A stretch of 64,000 bases of DNA from Forficula auricularia. Its lineage: Eukaryota; Arthropoda; Insecta; Dermaptera; Forficulidae. The notes under the pieces were generated by a model. The model had not been told where the DNA came from. It saw only the letters and a program-made list of their open reading frames with translations, and ran no database searches. Both the position numbers and the translations under genes were made by a program. Shown in pieces: positions 33,382-44,209 of this stretch. Within the stretch, counting starts at the first letter, position 1. Every line of letters starts with the position of its first letter. The stretch covers positions 1,238,169-1,302,168 of the forward strand of contig JALMQS010000161.1 of NCBI GenBank assembly GCA_024734495.1, written 5' to 3'.

Positions 33382-33534
33382 TTATTGATAAAATTGAGTG
33401 ATTTGTAAGGATACTGTTTGAAAATGTTTTTTTCTCTTAGTCAAAACCCCAGACAAATACTTACCATTGTACTTTTGTAAAAATAAAATAATTGATTAAT
33501 AAAAAGATATCTAACGGCTTTGTTTGGCTATTTC

Positions 33535-33578
33535 AGCCACTGAACAAGTTGCGAACCAGCAACGAAACGTTTGGCCTA
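33535..33578 (+). ncRNA. Decayed hammerhead (family J)
   Basis: CTGAACA (33541-33547), stem II GTTGC/GCAAC, GAAACGTT, and stem I GCCA/TGGC are all in place. The catalytic G8 is replaced by C, so activity is not expected. No inverted partner was identified. Confidence 0.45.
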
Positions 33579-33599
33579 TTTGAGTAAAAAACTTTGTAG

Positions 33600-34330
33600 T
33601 TAATTTAAAGTCATGTTCAATTTAATTATTAATCATAGACACGAATAATGAAATATTAAAAATAAATAAATTTATGAAAGCATAGTACTATATGTCTATT
33701 TGCATTGATTTCTATTTATATTTCGCTTCAATATTAACCATTTCCTTTTGTTTTTGGATGTTCTTAGTCAGCAAAACAATTTTCTACAAATCATCTTTAT
33801 TTTTAAGTCGAGAATGCAAATGTCGATTCCCAGTTGAAGGATTCCAACTTTGATAAATAAGACTATCAATTTGTTATCAGTGTCGATATCATTCATTTGT
33901 TACTTTTTTCCTTAGTAAAAAGCTGAAATTGAGTTTTGCGTAATCGATGACGCTATTGGTTCGTCATCATCCTTTTAAAGCGAGCAAGGGCTGGAACTTG
34001 TAATGGTGTAATACAAGTTTAATGAACATCACAAATTCTAAGTTAACAATTCGAATGGGATTGTTTTCGAACAGTGGGAGCTTTCGATATTCATTCTGCC
34101 GCTCCTTCTGCCTTTAATAGTGTAATTAGCTTGGTATAATAGAATCCCAAGCACAAAGTAATTCCACTATCGTTGCGTTTAACAATAGCTATAGTAGATC
34201 CCCACTTTGAATTACACCTTTTGCGCCTTGTTTCGACTAATTGCGAAAAATGATTTACAACAAAAAAGAAATAATCCGCCCAAGTGCGATTCGTTTTCTT
34301 TTATATTTTCAGAATTAACGGAGATAATAA
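33600..34330. other. Stretch with nothing recognised
   Basis: Slightly less AT-rich than its surroundings, but no coding frame or family match was seen. A similar phrase, GTGGAATTACTTTGTGCTTTG, appears at 37220 and, inverted, near 34155, so a low-copy repeat may extend here. Confidence 0.35.
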
Positions 34331-34333
34331 ATC

Positions 34334-35345
34334 TATTCTTATTAAACGAGCAAAAATTGTATATATATTTGTATCTTTGTTCTATTTTGAAAACGGCTCT
34401 ACCGATTTTGTTGAAACCAACTCTATTAACAAGTTTTGAGGGTGAGAAAACGATCTAGCTAGGTCTGGACCTCGACAAATTTCATCTTAATTGATCTTTT
34501 CTTAATTAAAGTAATTATTGATAGATGAAAATCTCAATAAAAATTTTGTTTGCATTTTTTCCAATTATCTTTTATTTTTAATTGTTTTTTTAATTTTAAA
34601 ACCCACTAATAGGTTATAGCAAATATTAATATTTATATTAAAATTAGGAATTTTTTGTTTGGAGAAAGATTGGATTGGGGAGAATACCAATCGACTTGAT
34701 TGGGGAATAATGGAATTGAAATAATTATCGGAAAAGAGGTTTTTTTATCTAATTAGATTTTTCCTCTTATTAAAAACAAGGACTAAAGATGAATAAGGAC
34801 ACTCGATGGTGGAGAAGTAATCTCCGGAATCGAAGCAAAAAATACAATGTATACATTAATTAATGTAAAATAATTGGTTTAATAAAATTTATAAAAAAAA
34901 AAATATTTTTGTTTGTTTTTAATTAACAGGTGTCTAAACCATAACAAAACAGGTGTGTTTACAAATAAAGTGGTTGAAGTGGCTTTTTTTTATATAACTT
35001 GGAAATAGATCTTATTTAATTTTATGTTTTTATTTCAGATCCTATACGATTATTTTTTTTATTATTATTTTCCTATTTATTTTTTATAATGTTTATCAAT
35101 ATGAACGAATGTGGGCAAATTGGTGTACGAGTAAACAAATATACACATAATATGTGGACCATTAGAAAGCTAGAAATGAAAAAACTGGGTGCGGGGTGGG
35201 GTGCAGTTGTGGGGGATCCAAGTGTGGGAGGCGCGGTTGGGGTGGGGTGGGGCGGACTGGGCATGCAGTGGTGGGAGCGAGGTGTGTGGTTTCGAGGGGG
35301 GTGGGGGCAGGGGTTACCATGCATCCCTCGGTGGCTCCAGGTACT
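34334..35345 (+). mobile_element. Helitron-like H2
   Basis: A full H element: start TTCTTATTAAACGAGC, 5' block, one S repeat (34665-34910), 3' block with AACAGGTGTCTAAACC, module remnant, G-rich tract (35185-35320) and end CCCTCGGTGGCTCCAGGTACT. The next H copy starts four bases after its end. Confidence 0.65.
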
Positions 35346-35349
35346 CAAC

Positions 35350-36185
35350 TCTTATTAAACGAGCAAAAATTGTATATTTATTTGTATCTTTGTTCTATTT
35401 TGAAAACGGCTGTACCGATTTTGATGAAACCAACTTTATTAACAAGTTTTGAGGATGAGAAAACGATCAGGCTAGGTCTGGACCTCGACAAATTTCATCT
35501 TAATTTATATTTTCTTAAAGTAATTATTGATAGATGAAAATCTCAATAAAAAAGTTTGTTTACATTTTTCCAATTATTTTTTATTTATTAATTGGTTTTT
35601 TAATTTTAAAACCCATGAATACTTTATACCAAATATTGTTATATATTAGAATTTGCCAATTTAATTGATTAAAATTCCTCTTATTAAAAAACACGTACTA
35701 AAAATATTATCGCAAGATAGAAGATCAAGTACAGTCGATGGTAGGGAAGTAATCTCCGAAATCGAAGCCTCAAATTCGATTTAAACATTATTTCATGTAC
35801 AAAATTGATTCAATAAAATTATTATTATTTAATATGTTGATTAAAAAACTAGATAAATTGTTATTTAATTAAAAAAAATAATCATACGGAATTTATTTAT
35901 ATACCTATATACACATAATCTGTGGACCATTAGAAAGCTAGAAATGCAAAAACTGGGTGCGGGGTGGGGATAGAAGTAGGGAGTGCAAGAGGTGGGGTGC
36001 AATTTTGGGGGATCCGCGAGTGGGCCGAGGTGCGGGGTTTCGGGGCGGGTTTGGGGTGGGGCGGGACGGAGTGGGGGCGAAGTGCGTGGTTTCGGGGGGG
36101 GGGAGGGGGGCACAGGGCGTGTACTATATATATTTGTATTTTTTTTAATTTGGTTACCGTGCATCGCTCGGTGGCTCCAGGTACT
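35350..36185 (+). mobile_element. Helitron-like H3, head to tail with H2
   Basis: Start TCTTATTAAACGAGC, 5' block, one decayed S repeat (35650-35830), module remnant, G-rich tract (35955-36115) and end CGCTCGGTGGCTCCAGGTACT. It lacks most of the 3' block found in H1 and H2. The open frames across the G-rich tract are not genes. Confidence 0.62.
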
Positions 36186-36257
36186 TCGTTTTTATTTGTC
36201 CTTAATAAACTAGAAGTGAATTTTAAATGAAAAAATTTTGTTTTGTCGAGAGCAGCA

Positions 36258-36310
36258 GAGTTCAGGGGCGGATTTGTGTGAATTTGTGGGGCCCTGGGCT
36301 AACTCTGGTT
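36258..36310 (+). other. hAT-like 5' end fragment
   Basis: CAGGGGCGGATTTGTGTG resembles a hAT terminus, and GGGGCCCTGGGCT follows. No inverted partner was found nearby. Confidence 0.3.
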
Positions 36311-36430
36311 GGGGGCCTGCCTAATTAATCAAACTAATTTTGTCAAAATACTGTTTTCTATAATGATGTGTACTGTATAGGAAAAAAATTAGAACAATAA
36401 TATATTTGATTTATTTAATATGACTTAGAT

Positions 36431-37406
36431 CAGGGTTGTCCAAACCGCGGCCCAGCATTCCAATAAATGCGGCCTAACATAAAATTATAAATTTCTTTAA
36501 AACATTATTAAGATTTTTATATTCTTACTGGAAAACATATCTGATACAATTTGACCTATTTTTTTTTTTTTTTTTTTTTTAAATAAGAAGAAATTGAACA
36601 ATCTCCACAAAAACTTTCGAAAAATAAAAGGGCCGATTTTAGATATTGAATGTGAAAAAATATATATCAAGATTTCCGAAAAACTAATCACAATTTTGTC
36701 ATATTTTGACTCTATTTTTTATTAGATATAAATATGTTTCAAGATAATATTACATCATTCATATCCATAGTAAATTTATAACAGCAATAGTAGGGAATTG
36801 GTGAAAAAGTTAATCAAAATTGGTGTTTTTTAAATTGATTTCCATTCATTAATAATATTTACCTACTCTAGATCTCTGGGACTAATACAAAATCAAGATT
36901 TGGCCTTCATAGAGATGTTTTTGCATTTTATTTGCGAATGAGCAGATACCTAAATGTGCAAACATTTTCCCATCGATTAGTGAGAGTGAGAGAAATGGCC
37001 GAAAAGAAATAAAATCGAAATGGCATGGATTTAAAAGATTTATTATTCGTTCGTGAAACGAGGAGGGTCTCTCACGCTTTTAAAACACCCAAACGGAATC
37101 ATAAATGAATTGCGAACTGGCAATCCAGATCAATTTAGTTAATTTTTTTTTAGCCATTTTTCACAATTAGTAGAACACGGCGAAAGGTGTATTTTAAGTT
37201 GGGAATTATTGCTAAATGAAACGGTAGTGGAATTACTTTGTGCTTTGAATTCAATTATACAAAGTTAATTATGCAAAAAACTAATGTATTGGTAAATCGA
37301 GTGGCCTCGCCTAGGGACAAGAATAAGAACTACATAGAGAAAAAGGCTCAAGCTTGAATTCTAAACAAAATTAATTACCATAGAACAAAAAGTTTGGACA
37401 ACACTG
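36431..37406. mobile_element. hAT-like element
   Basis: CAGGGTTGTCCAAAC at the left matches GTTTGGACAACACTG at the right as an inverted repeat. The 8-base flanks (ACTTAGAT and ATGGAGAG) do not match, so the duplication has decayed or one end has moved. There is no transposase. A T run at 36551-36580 and nothing else recognisable lie inside. Confidence 0.6.
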
Positions 37407-37529
37407 ATGGAGAGAATCGCCATTTTCTAAGCATCAATAGAAATCTATTCTTAAAGAGAAATCAAAGAGACTGTCCTCTGCTTGAAGCAAATAAACATAT
37501 TTATATAAATATATATGTAAAGACTATAG

Positions 37530-38453
37530 CAGGGGTGGCCACATACCTAACTTTGGGAGCCGCAAATTTATAAAACTGTTTCAAAGCGAGCCACATTGTT
37601 ATTGAGATTAAATAATGTTTTATTAAAAAAAAGACACATTTTTTTATTTTATAAAATATAAATGAAGTTACAAATATTTTTTGCTCTACTTACTTATAAC
37701 ATTGCAAAAATAATTTTTGTATTATTATTTTTTAATTTAAATATTATATAGGTTGTGGCATAAAGATCTACCACATTTTGAAGAGATATAAAACAATAAA
37801 AAAATTTAACTAGAAAAAAACTAAATTTATTTTTGAAAAGAAAATAAATGAATTTTTAAAAAATGTATTTTTAAGATTATCAGACAAAAAAAAAGGGGGG
37901 GGGGGCAAAAAAAATTCTAGCCCTTTTGATCAAACTCAACCAAATTTTGTATACATAGTTTGGTCGAAAGGGCTAGAATTTTCATTTTTGACCCTCCCCC
38001 ATTTTGGGTGTTTAGTTTTTGCATTTCTAGCCCTCTGGGTATACAAAATTTTGGTTAATTTTGGTTGAAAGGGCTAGAATTTTCAATTTCCGTTTTGGGT
38101 GGTTAGTTTTTGCATTTCTGGCCTTCTGGGGGTCCACAGAATATGTATACAAAATTTGGTTGAGTTTGGTCGAAATAGCTAGAATTTTCATTTTTGACCC
38201 CCCCCCCCCTTTTTTTTGACTGATAATGTTTAAAATACATTAAAAAAATATATTTTATGTTCTTTTCAAAAATATATTCAGTTTTTTCCTAGTTAAATTT
38301 TTTCATTTTTTTTATACCTCTTCAAAATGTGGTAGATCTTTATGCCACACCCTGTACTTTTTAAAATCAGTATTATTCAAAAGGATTCAAGAGGCGCACG
38401 AAATTGACGGAAGAGCCGCATGAGGCTCGCGAGCCACGTTGTGGCCACCTCTG
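37530..38453 (+). mobile_element. hAT-type element, copy 2, with nested M
   Basis: Ends CAGGGGTGGCCACA and TTGTGGCCACCTCTG, flanked by an exact 8-base duplication GACTATAG (37522-37529 and 38454-38461). It shares both ends and the internal foldback M (37750-38354) with the copy at 5462-8638, in opposite orientation and without the LINE. Non-autonomous. Confidence 0.9.
37750..38354. mobile_element. Foldback M, copy 2
   Basis: The ~110-base arms contain GGCATAAAGATCTACCACA and its inverse. The middle is four or five ~115-bp modules in alternating orientation. The left end has lost the first two or three bases; TA follows the right end. Confidence 0.7.
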
Positions 38454-38491
38454 GACTATAGTTTCGAAGGTTTACCATAAAAGAAAAATAC

Positions 38492-38905
38492 AGTATAACC
38501 TCGTTTAACCGGACTAATTGGGACCAAAGCCACGGGGTGAGCTCATGGAATGAGTAAAGGCAACGACAAACCGTATCTTATGGCAAATTAACCGTAATTA
38601 AATATATTTCATATGTTTAATCAAGAATTATGTTCTTTTTTTAATTTCTTAAAGTACCTATTTCGTTTAATAAAAAAAATTCCCACTAAATATATTGCTT
38701 TGTGGATTGACCCCCACCCCCTCTCCATGAAAATTTTCTGGCTACGCCACTGAAACCGGATAATAGAAAATCCCGATAAATTGGTAGTAAAAACAAAACA
38801 AATCCTCAAATAAGCAAATTTGAATTTATTACGATAAAAAAAAAACACGTTTATTTATATCAAAATTTCGGTTTCGCCGAATGTGGTCAAAGCCGATAAA
38901 CCAGA
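38492..38905 (+). mobile_element. pogo/Tigger-like end fragments
   Basis: CAGTATAACCTCGTTTAACC after TA closely resembles the terminus of pogo/Tigger-type elements. Related blocks recur at 38753 (AACCGGATAATAG) and 38890. Between them lies an unrelated terminus, CAGTGGCGTAGCCAG on the minus strand (ends at 38751). No transposase is left. Confidence 0.45.
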
Positions 38906-39009
38906 GACGATTGAACACTTATTAATATATTGGCAAAATACGGCCGCAATTGTTGCGAAAAGTGTGAAAATTGGAAATTCAGATTGTGCCATCTAGACTC
39001 CAGCCGCGG

Positions 39010-39350
39010 CGAAAATTCTAGCCCTTTTGACCAAACTCAACCAGATTTTGTATACATATTCTGTGGACCCTCATAAGTCTAGAAATGCAAAAACTAACCA
39101 AATTTCGTATACATAGTTAAAAAATTTGGTTAGTTTTTGCATTTCCACAGAATATGTATACAAAATTTGGTTGAGTTTGGTCGAAAGGGCTAGAATTTTC
39201 ATTTTTCACCCCCCCCCTCTTTTTTTTCGTCTGATATAATGTTTAAAACATATTAAAAAATAAAGTAACAATTATTTTATGTTCTTTTCAAAAATATATT
39301 CATTTTTTTTCTAGTTAATTTTTTTCATTTTTTATACCTCTTCCAAATAG
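39010..39350. repeat. Partial foldback M
   Basis: Alternating modules are followed by the inner right arm (CTAGTTAATTTTTTTCATTTTTTATACC) up to TACCTCTTCC, where it breaks off before the terminal repeat. The left arm is missing. Confidence 0.6.
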
Positions 39351-39658
39351 AGATATTTATTTTTCGATTTAATTTTTTCTCACCTAGAATATAAATTTAA
39401 AATGTACGTTTGTCATTTATAGCTCCAGCAAATATTATTTTTTTTTTTTTTTACATTTTAGTCTGAATTTTAGTGAAGTCATTTGAATATTCTCTCTATA
39501 TACGAGTATTAATTATGATGAATATCGTTTTGGTCCATATGCAAAAATAAAAAGCCGTTCCTTGAATATACATAAAATTAAGAATTTCTATTACTCTGAA
39601 ACAGGTTTGGACTTGTATTTTGCATGAAAGAATCGCTCACCTGCACATTTATTAAATA

Positions 39659-40455
39659 AGTACCTGGAGCCACCGAGCGATGCACGCTAACACCTGACCC
39701 CCCGCCCCCTCCCGAAACCACACACCTCGACCCCACGAATGTCACCACCCGACCCCAACCGCGCCTCCCACCCCCGGATCCTCCAAAACTGCACCCCAGC
39801 CTCCTGCACCCCCCACATCCACCACATCCCGCACCCAGTTTTTGCATTTCTAGCTTTCTAATGGTCCACATATATATTATGTGTATATTTGTTTACTCGT
39901 AGACCAATTTGCCCACATTCGTTCATATTGATAAACATTATAAAAAATAAATAGGAAAATAATAATAAAAAAATAATCGTATAGGGTCTAAAATAAAAAC
40001 ATAAAATTAAATAAGATTTTTTCCAAGTTATATAAAAAAAAGCCACTTCAATCACTTTATTTGTAAACACACCTGTAATGTTATGTTTTAGACACCTGTT
40101 AATTAAAAACAAACAAAAAATTCCTAATTTTAATATAATATATTAATATTGGCTATAACCGTATTAGTGGGTTTTAAAATTAAAAATCCAATTAAAAATA
40201 AAAGATAATTGAAAAAAATATAAACAAACTTTTTTATTGAGATTTTCATCTATCAATAATTACTTTAATTAAGAAAAGATCAATTAAGACTAAATTTTCC
40301 GAGGTCCAGACCTGGCCAGATCGTTTTCTCATCCTCAAAACTTGTTAATAGAATTTGTTTCATCAAAATCCGTAGAGTCGTTTTCAAAATAGAACCAAGA
40401 TACAAATATATATATATATAAATATACAAACAATTTTTGCTCGTTTAATAAGAGT
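39659..40455 (-). mobile_element. Helitron-like H4
   Basis: Reverse orientation: AGTACCTGGAGCCACCGAGC at the low end is the H 3' terminus and GCTCGTTTAATAAGAG at the high end is the start. The G-rich tract appears as a C-rich tract on the plus strand (39695-39835). No clear S repeat is present. It has no coding. Confidence 0.62.
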
Positions 40456-40572
40456 GGATAAAAAAGTGAAAAATTATTTACGCTAGAGACACCCTTATAA
40501 GTAATTAATTATAAACGTAATTATAAAATAAATTATAGCATTTAGGGAAAGCGGTGTTGATTTATAATGAAA

Positions 40573-40890
40573 CATATTAAACAAAGGAGTTTTTAAAGGG
40601 TGGTGTTTCACAAATAAAATAAAAACAAAAAAAATTAAAAAAATTTTAATTAAAATTTTTTGAGTTTTATTTGAATACTTTATAAATATTTCGAGTTTTT
40701 ATCCCATCATCAGTAGTTGTACAAAAGACTGAAGAAAATTTAGATTCCATTTTGTACAACTCCTGATGATGGGATAAAAACCCGAAATATTTAGAGTATT
40801 TAATAAAACTCAAAAAAAAATTTAATTTATTTATTTTTATTTTATTTGTGAAACATCACTACAACCCTTTAAAAACTCCTTTGTTTTATA
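40573..40890. mobile_element. Hammerhead foldback F
   Basis: The outer arms (AACAAAGGAGTTTTTAAAGG and its inverse) and inner arms (GAGTTTTAT..., TTTTTATCCCATCATCAG) mirror each other around a ~40-base loop. Both arms hold a hammerhead; the plus-strand one is better preserved. Confidence 0.62.
40760..40796 (+). ncRNA. Hammerhead motif (family F, right arm)
   Basis: CTGATGA (40763-40769), stem II GGG (40771-40773) with CCC (40781-40783), GAAA (40784-40787), a TATT loop closed by one A-T pair, cleavage predicted after A40793. Stem I pairs CTC (40760-40762) with GAG (40794-40796). The core is complete. Stem II is only three pairs. Confidence 0.5.
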
Positions 40891-41037
40891 AAATAAATTA
40901 TTTATTTATGCCTTTCTGCATTTTTTGAAGCCGAAAAGCTTAAAATCTTCAGTATTTATTAAGAAGCTCATAAGAGGGTGTCATATATTAGATCGGATGG
41001 AATGGATTATTTTTAATTATAAGAGAGGAGTTGTTTT

Positions 41038-41345
41038 TTAATTGAAAAGTTTTTGTTTTGCCGAGAGTAGCAGAGTTGTTAATTCACAAAGAGAAACTGA
41101 CCACCAGTGAAGGAAAATCAAATTTTCAATATCCATATGATATTGACTCCATGAAAAACAACATTTATAATTAAAAAAGACTGATGATGAAGACCAAGTC
41201 TTCGAAACTATAGTCTCAAACAAATAAATAATATATATATATATATATATATATACAGATATATCATCTCGATATATTTGTGTGTATGTTTATTTGCATC
41301 AAGCAGAGGACAACCTCTTTGTTTCTCTTTGTGAGTTGCTTTTTA
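41038..41345. mobile_element. Hammerhead foldback D, copy 3
   Basis: The left outer arm is cut short after AGAGAAAC. The right half is complete: hammerhead, (AT)n tract, CATCTCGATATAT, ATTTGCATCAAGCAGAGG and TTTGTTTCTC. It holds the best-preserved D-type ribozyme in the window. Confidence 0.62.
41179..41217 (+). ncRNA. Hammerhead motif with intact core (family D)
   Basis: CTGATGA (41181-41187); stem II GAAGAC (41189-41194) with GTCTTC (41198-41203) around CAA; GAAA (41204-41207); stem III AC/GT capped by TATA (41209-41212); cleavage site GTC with the cut predicted after C41215. All core positions match. Stem I is weak: only GA/TC pairs, followed by A-A. Confidence 0.62.
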
Positions 41346-41430
41346 TCCCATCGGGAATCGAACCCGAGTGCCAGTAACAGCAATATGAACCATTTGGCTA
41401 CCCTAAGAGTAACGAATCCCTCTGACATTA
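41346..41430 (-). other. tRNA-like (SINE) unit
   Basis: On the minus strand A box TAGCCAAATGG and B box GGTTCGATTCC are spaced about 35 bases apart, with head TGTCAGAGGG as in the unit at 30535. The acceptor stem does not pair, so it is a tRNA-derived repeat and not a tRNA gene. Confidence 0.5.
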
Positions 41431-41445
41431 TGAAAACGAGATAAA

Positions 41446-42842
41446 TCTATATAATAAAAATGAATTTCTGTTTCTTTGTAAGCGCAGATCTCTCAAATGC
41501 CTGGACCGATTTGGCTATTTCTTTTAAATGTTCGTAATAGTCCAATTCAGGTTAATACGTAAAAGAAAATTGGAAAAGTTGCCCGGAAAATTGGAAAATT
41601 CAGGAAAAACTAAAAAAAATTTCAGGTTAGCCAACATAGCTTGCCAAACAATAAAATAACTAAACTAGCAAACTAAACATGTGTTGGCGGCCCTGATTGT
41701 CAGATTTTTGAGTGTCATTCATTCTTAATAGAATAGATAATAGAGTTCTAACCACATTATCGTTGAAGAAGAATTTAATAATGCAACAAAGATTTAAAAA
41801 AAACTATCTATTTTTTTAAAGTACATTTAAAAACAAAAATTAAAAAATAAACTGCAACGGATCGTTGCTAAACTTTATCCAAATTGATTTGAAATATTAA
41901 TATGTTTGTTTCTTTATTATTATCCAGATATCACTTGCAATTTGCAGTTCATGTTGACTTTAATTCAAAAATAATGATCGATTCTCATTTAACAGTCGAG
42001 GAATAACCATTCTACATTCGATTTTTGACGTTTCGGTTTTTATTGGTAGCCATTGGTGAAGGACATGGAGGAATCGACTTAAAATCAAAAATAACGATCG
42101 ATTCTTATCTAATACTAGAGGATTAACCTTATTGCATTCCATTTTTGATGTTTTGACTATTAATGTCAAGCTCTACTGATAACGTGGAAGAATCGACTTA
42201 AAATCAATAAGACTAAATTCTTTTATGATAAACAATTCAATTAATAAAGTAAAGGGTGTGTAGTTTCACAGTGAATGAAATAAAACTCAAAGAGGTTTAT
42301 ACAAACTCAATATATTTCGGACTAATAATCCGAAATATATTGAGTTTGTATAAACCTCTTTTGAGTTTTATTTCATTCACTGTGAAACTACACTCTTTAC
42401 TTTATTAATTAATATCATGTTTCACCTAAAACCTACACCACTTTCCCTAAGTAAAAAAACTAAACAAATCAAGCTTGAGAATAAGATAATTTTTTATAAA
42501 TAGATTGTATATACTTTTGTGTTTAGCAAAATGAATAATAATTGTAATTTTCAAGTCTTCTTTATCTATAATAATACCTACATATAATATAACTTTTTTT
42601 ATTTTCCCTTAATGATAATAAGTGGATTTTTAACACATTTTAAATAATTGTTTCATCTTATTTGTTATGAGTATATATTGCAGTTAAATAGAATCTCAAA
42701 TTATATCTATTTAAGACTTTATAATAAAACAATTATATTTATTCTCTGTAACTAATAAAACATCAATAAAAGCAGTCATGTTGGGGTCCAGGGGGCGAAG
42801 CCTCTGTATAAAAGGCTCGCCAAAGGCGGGCCTTGAAGCTAG
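41446..42842 (+). mobile_element. CTAG-ended Helitron, copy 3
   Basis: Starts TCTATATAATAAAAATG after an A and ends CTAG before a T, with the 3' hairpin GGCTCGCCAAAGGCGGGCC just before TTGAAGCTAG. It carries an inverted repeat R (41850-42230) and a loop-less foldback C (42240-42425). Its 5' end differs from copies 1 and 2, while the 3' hairpin is alike, so it may be a different subfamily or a chimera. No coding. Confidence 0.6.
42240..42460. mobile_element. Foldback C, copy 2, loop lost
   Basis: The arms match 2436-2655, but the unique loop is missing, so the arms now meet at CGGACTAATAATCCG. The hammerhead core CUGAUGA is gone from both arms. It is a near-perfect ~170-base palindrome. Confidence 0.65.
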
Positions 42843-42859
42843 TATTTATATAAATCAAT

Positions 42860-43330
42860 TGAAGAATTTATGTAAGTGTTTATGTTTTCAAATTATAAAG
42901 TAAAAAATAATTGATAAGATAAGGAATGTCTAATATTGAAAGATTCAAATTAGGAATGTAAATGAAAGTGATTGTTTACCTTGCAAACGCACTTGGCAGC
43001 ATGGCTAGGTGACTTGAGCGCTCGCACTCACTTAACAATAAAGACTGAGGCTAGACGAAGCTCACCTGGCCAACCAGCCGCTTATCACTTTCCACGAAAT
43101 GTTTTTCATTTGTTTTTAACACATTTATTTAATCTTATCAAAAGAAATTAGAAAAAAGACACCCGTTAATTTAAAGTGAAAATGCACAAAAATAAGCTGT
43201 TTCGGTCCTCAAAAATATGACTATTTTTTATTATAGGTACATTTTATAGTAAAATCCATTTTCTTGGTTTATTAATTTGAAAAAATTATAATTTTAATTT
43301 TTAAGAAACCCTCATTTCCATAATTTTTTG
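42860..43330. other. Stretch with nothing recognised
   Basis: No coding frame, terminal repeat or family match was seen. A short GC-richer block at about 42995-43090 stands out. Confidence 0.4.
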
Positions 43331-44176
43331 AATCGATTTCAACCAAAATCCAATCAGCTCTTAATATCAATATAATGAATCTACATGTGAAATTTCGTTT
43401 TGATATTTAAATTAGTTTTTAAGCTAGAGCGTATACAAAATTTGGTAACATACATAACAGACATTTTGACAAAATAATTAATATCTCGTAAAATATAATT
43501 TTTTCGATAATCACTCATTGAGGAGTTTTTGTAGACCAAATTACAGAGGTTTTGCTTAATTTTGGTATCAAAAAATAGGGTGGGGCATAAGGATCTACCA
43601 AATTTTAAAGAGGTATAAAAAATGAAAAAATTTAACTAGAAAAAACTCTATATATTTTTGAAAAGAACATAAAATATATATTTTTTTAATGTGTTTTAAA
43701 TATTATCAGATATAAAAAGGGGGGGGGGGTGAGGGTCAAAAACGAAAATTCTAGCCGTTTCAATCAAACGCAACCAAATTTTTCTATACATATTCTGTAG
43801 GCCCCAAAAAGGCTAGAAATGCAAAAACTAACCACCCAAAATGGGAGGAGGGTCAAAAATGAAAATTCTAGTCCTTTCTACCAAACTTAACAAAATTTTG
43901 TATACATATTCTGTGGGCCTCAAAAAGGCTATAAATGCAAAAACTAATCACCCAAAATGGAGGTGATGGTCAAAAATGAGAATTCTAGCCCTTTCGATCA
44001 AACTATGTATAAAAAATTTGGTTAGTTTTTGCATTTCTAGCCATCTGGGGGTCCACCGAATATGTTTACAAAATTCGGTTGAGTTTGGTCAAAATGGGTA
44101 GAATTTTCATTTTTGATCCTCCTCCCGATTTTGGGTTGCTAGTTTTTGCATTTCTAGCCCTTTTGGAGCCCACAGA

Positions 44177-44209
<33 letters not shown>

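Larger units (their letters stand above)
37438..38500. mobile_element. Hammerhead foldback D, copy 4, interrupted
   Basis: The left outer arm (37438-37500, with GTCCTCTGCTTGAAGCAAAT) leads to GACTATAG, which is repeated at 38454 and continues as TTTCGAAGG. A hAT element is therefore inserted within the minus-strand hammerhead. Joined conceptually across the insertion, the flanks give the D arrangement seen at 10120-10597. Confidence 0.65.

Noticed and set aside
35073..36230. Cluster of Gly-rich open frames over H2/H3
   Set aside because: Same G-rich tract effect; no domain and no frame conservation between H1, H2, H3, H4 and H5.
36431..37406. Confident 8-base target duplication for this hAT-like element
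   Set aside because: The flanking octamers ACTTAGAT and ATGGAGAG do not match; only the terminal repeats support the call.
38753..38900. A complete pogo/Tigger element
   Set aside because: Only one outer end and fragments of inner repeat are recognisable; no matching right terminus or TA duplication could be paired.
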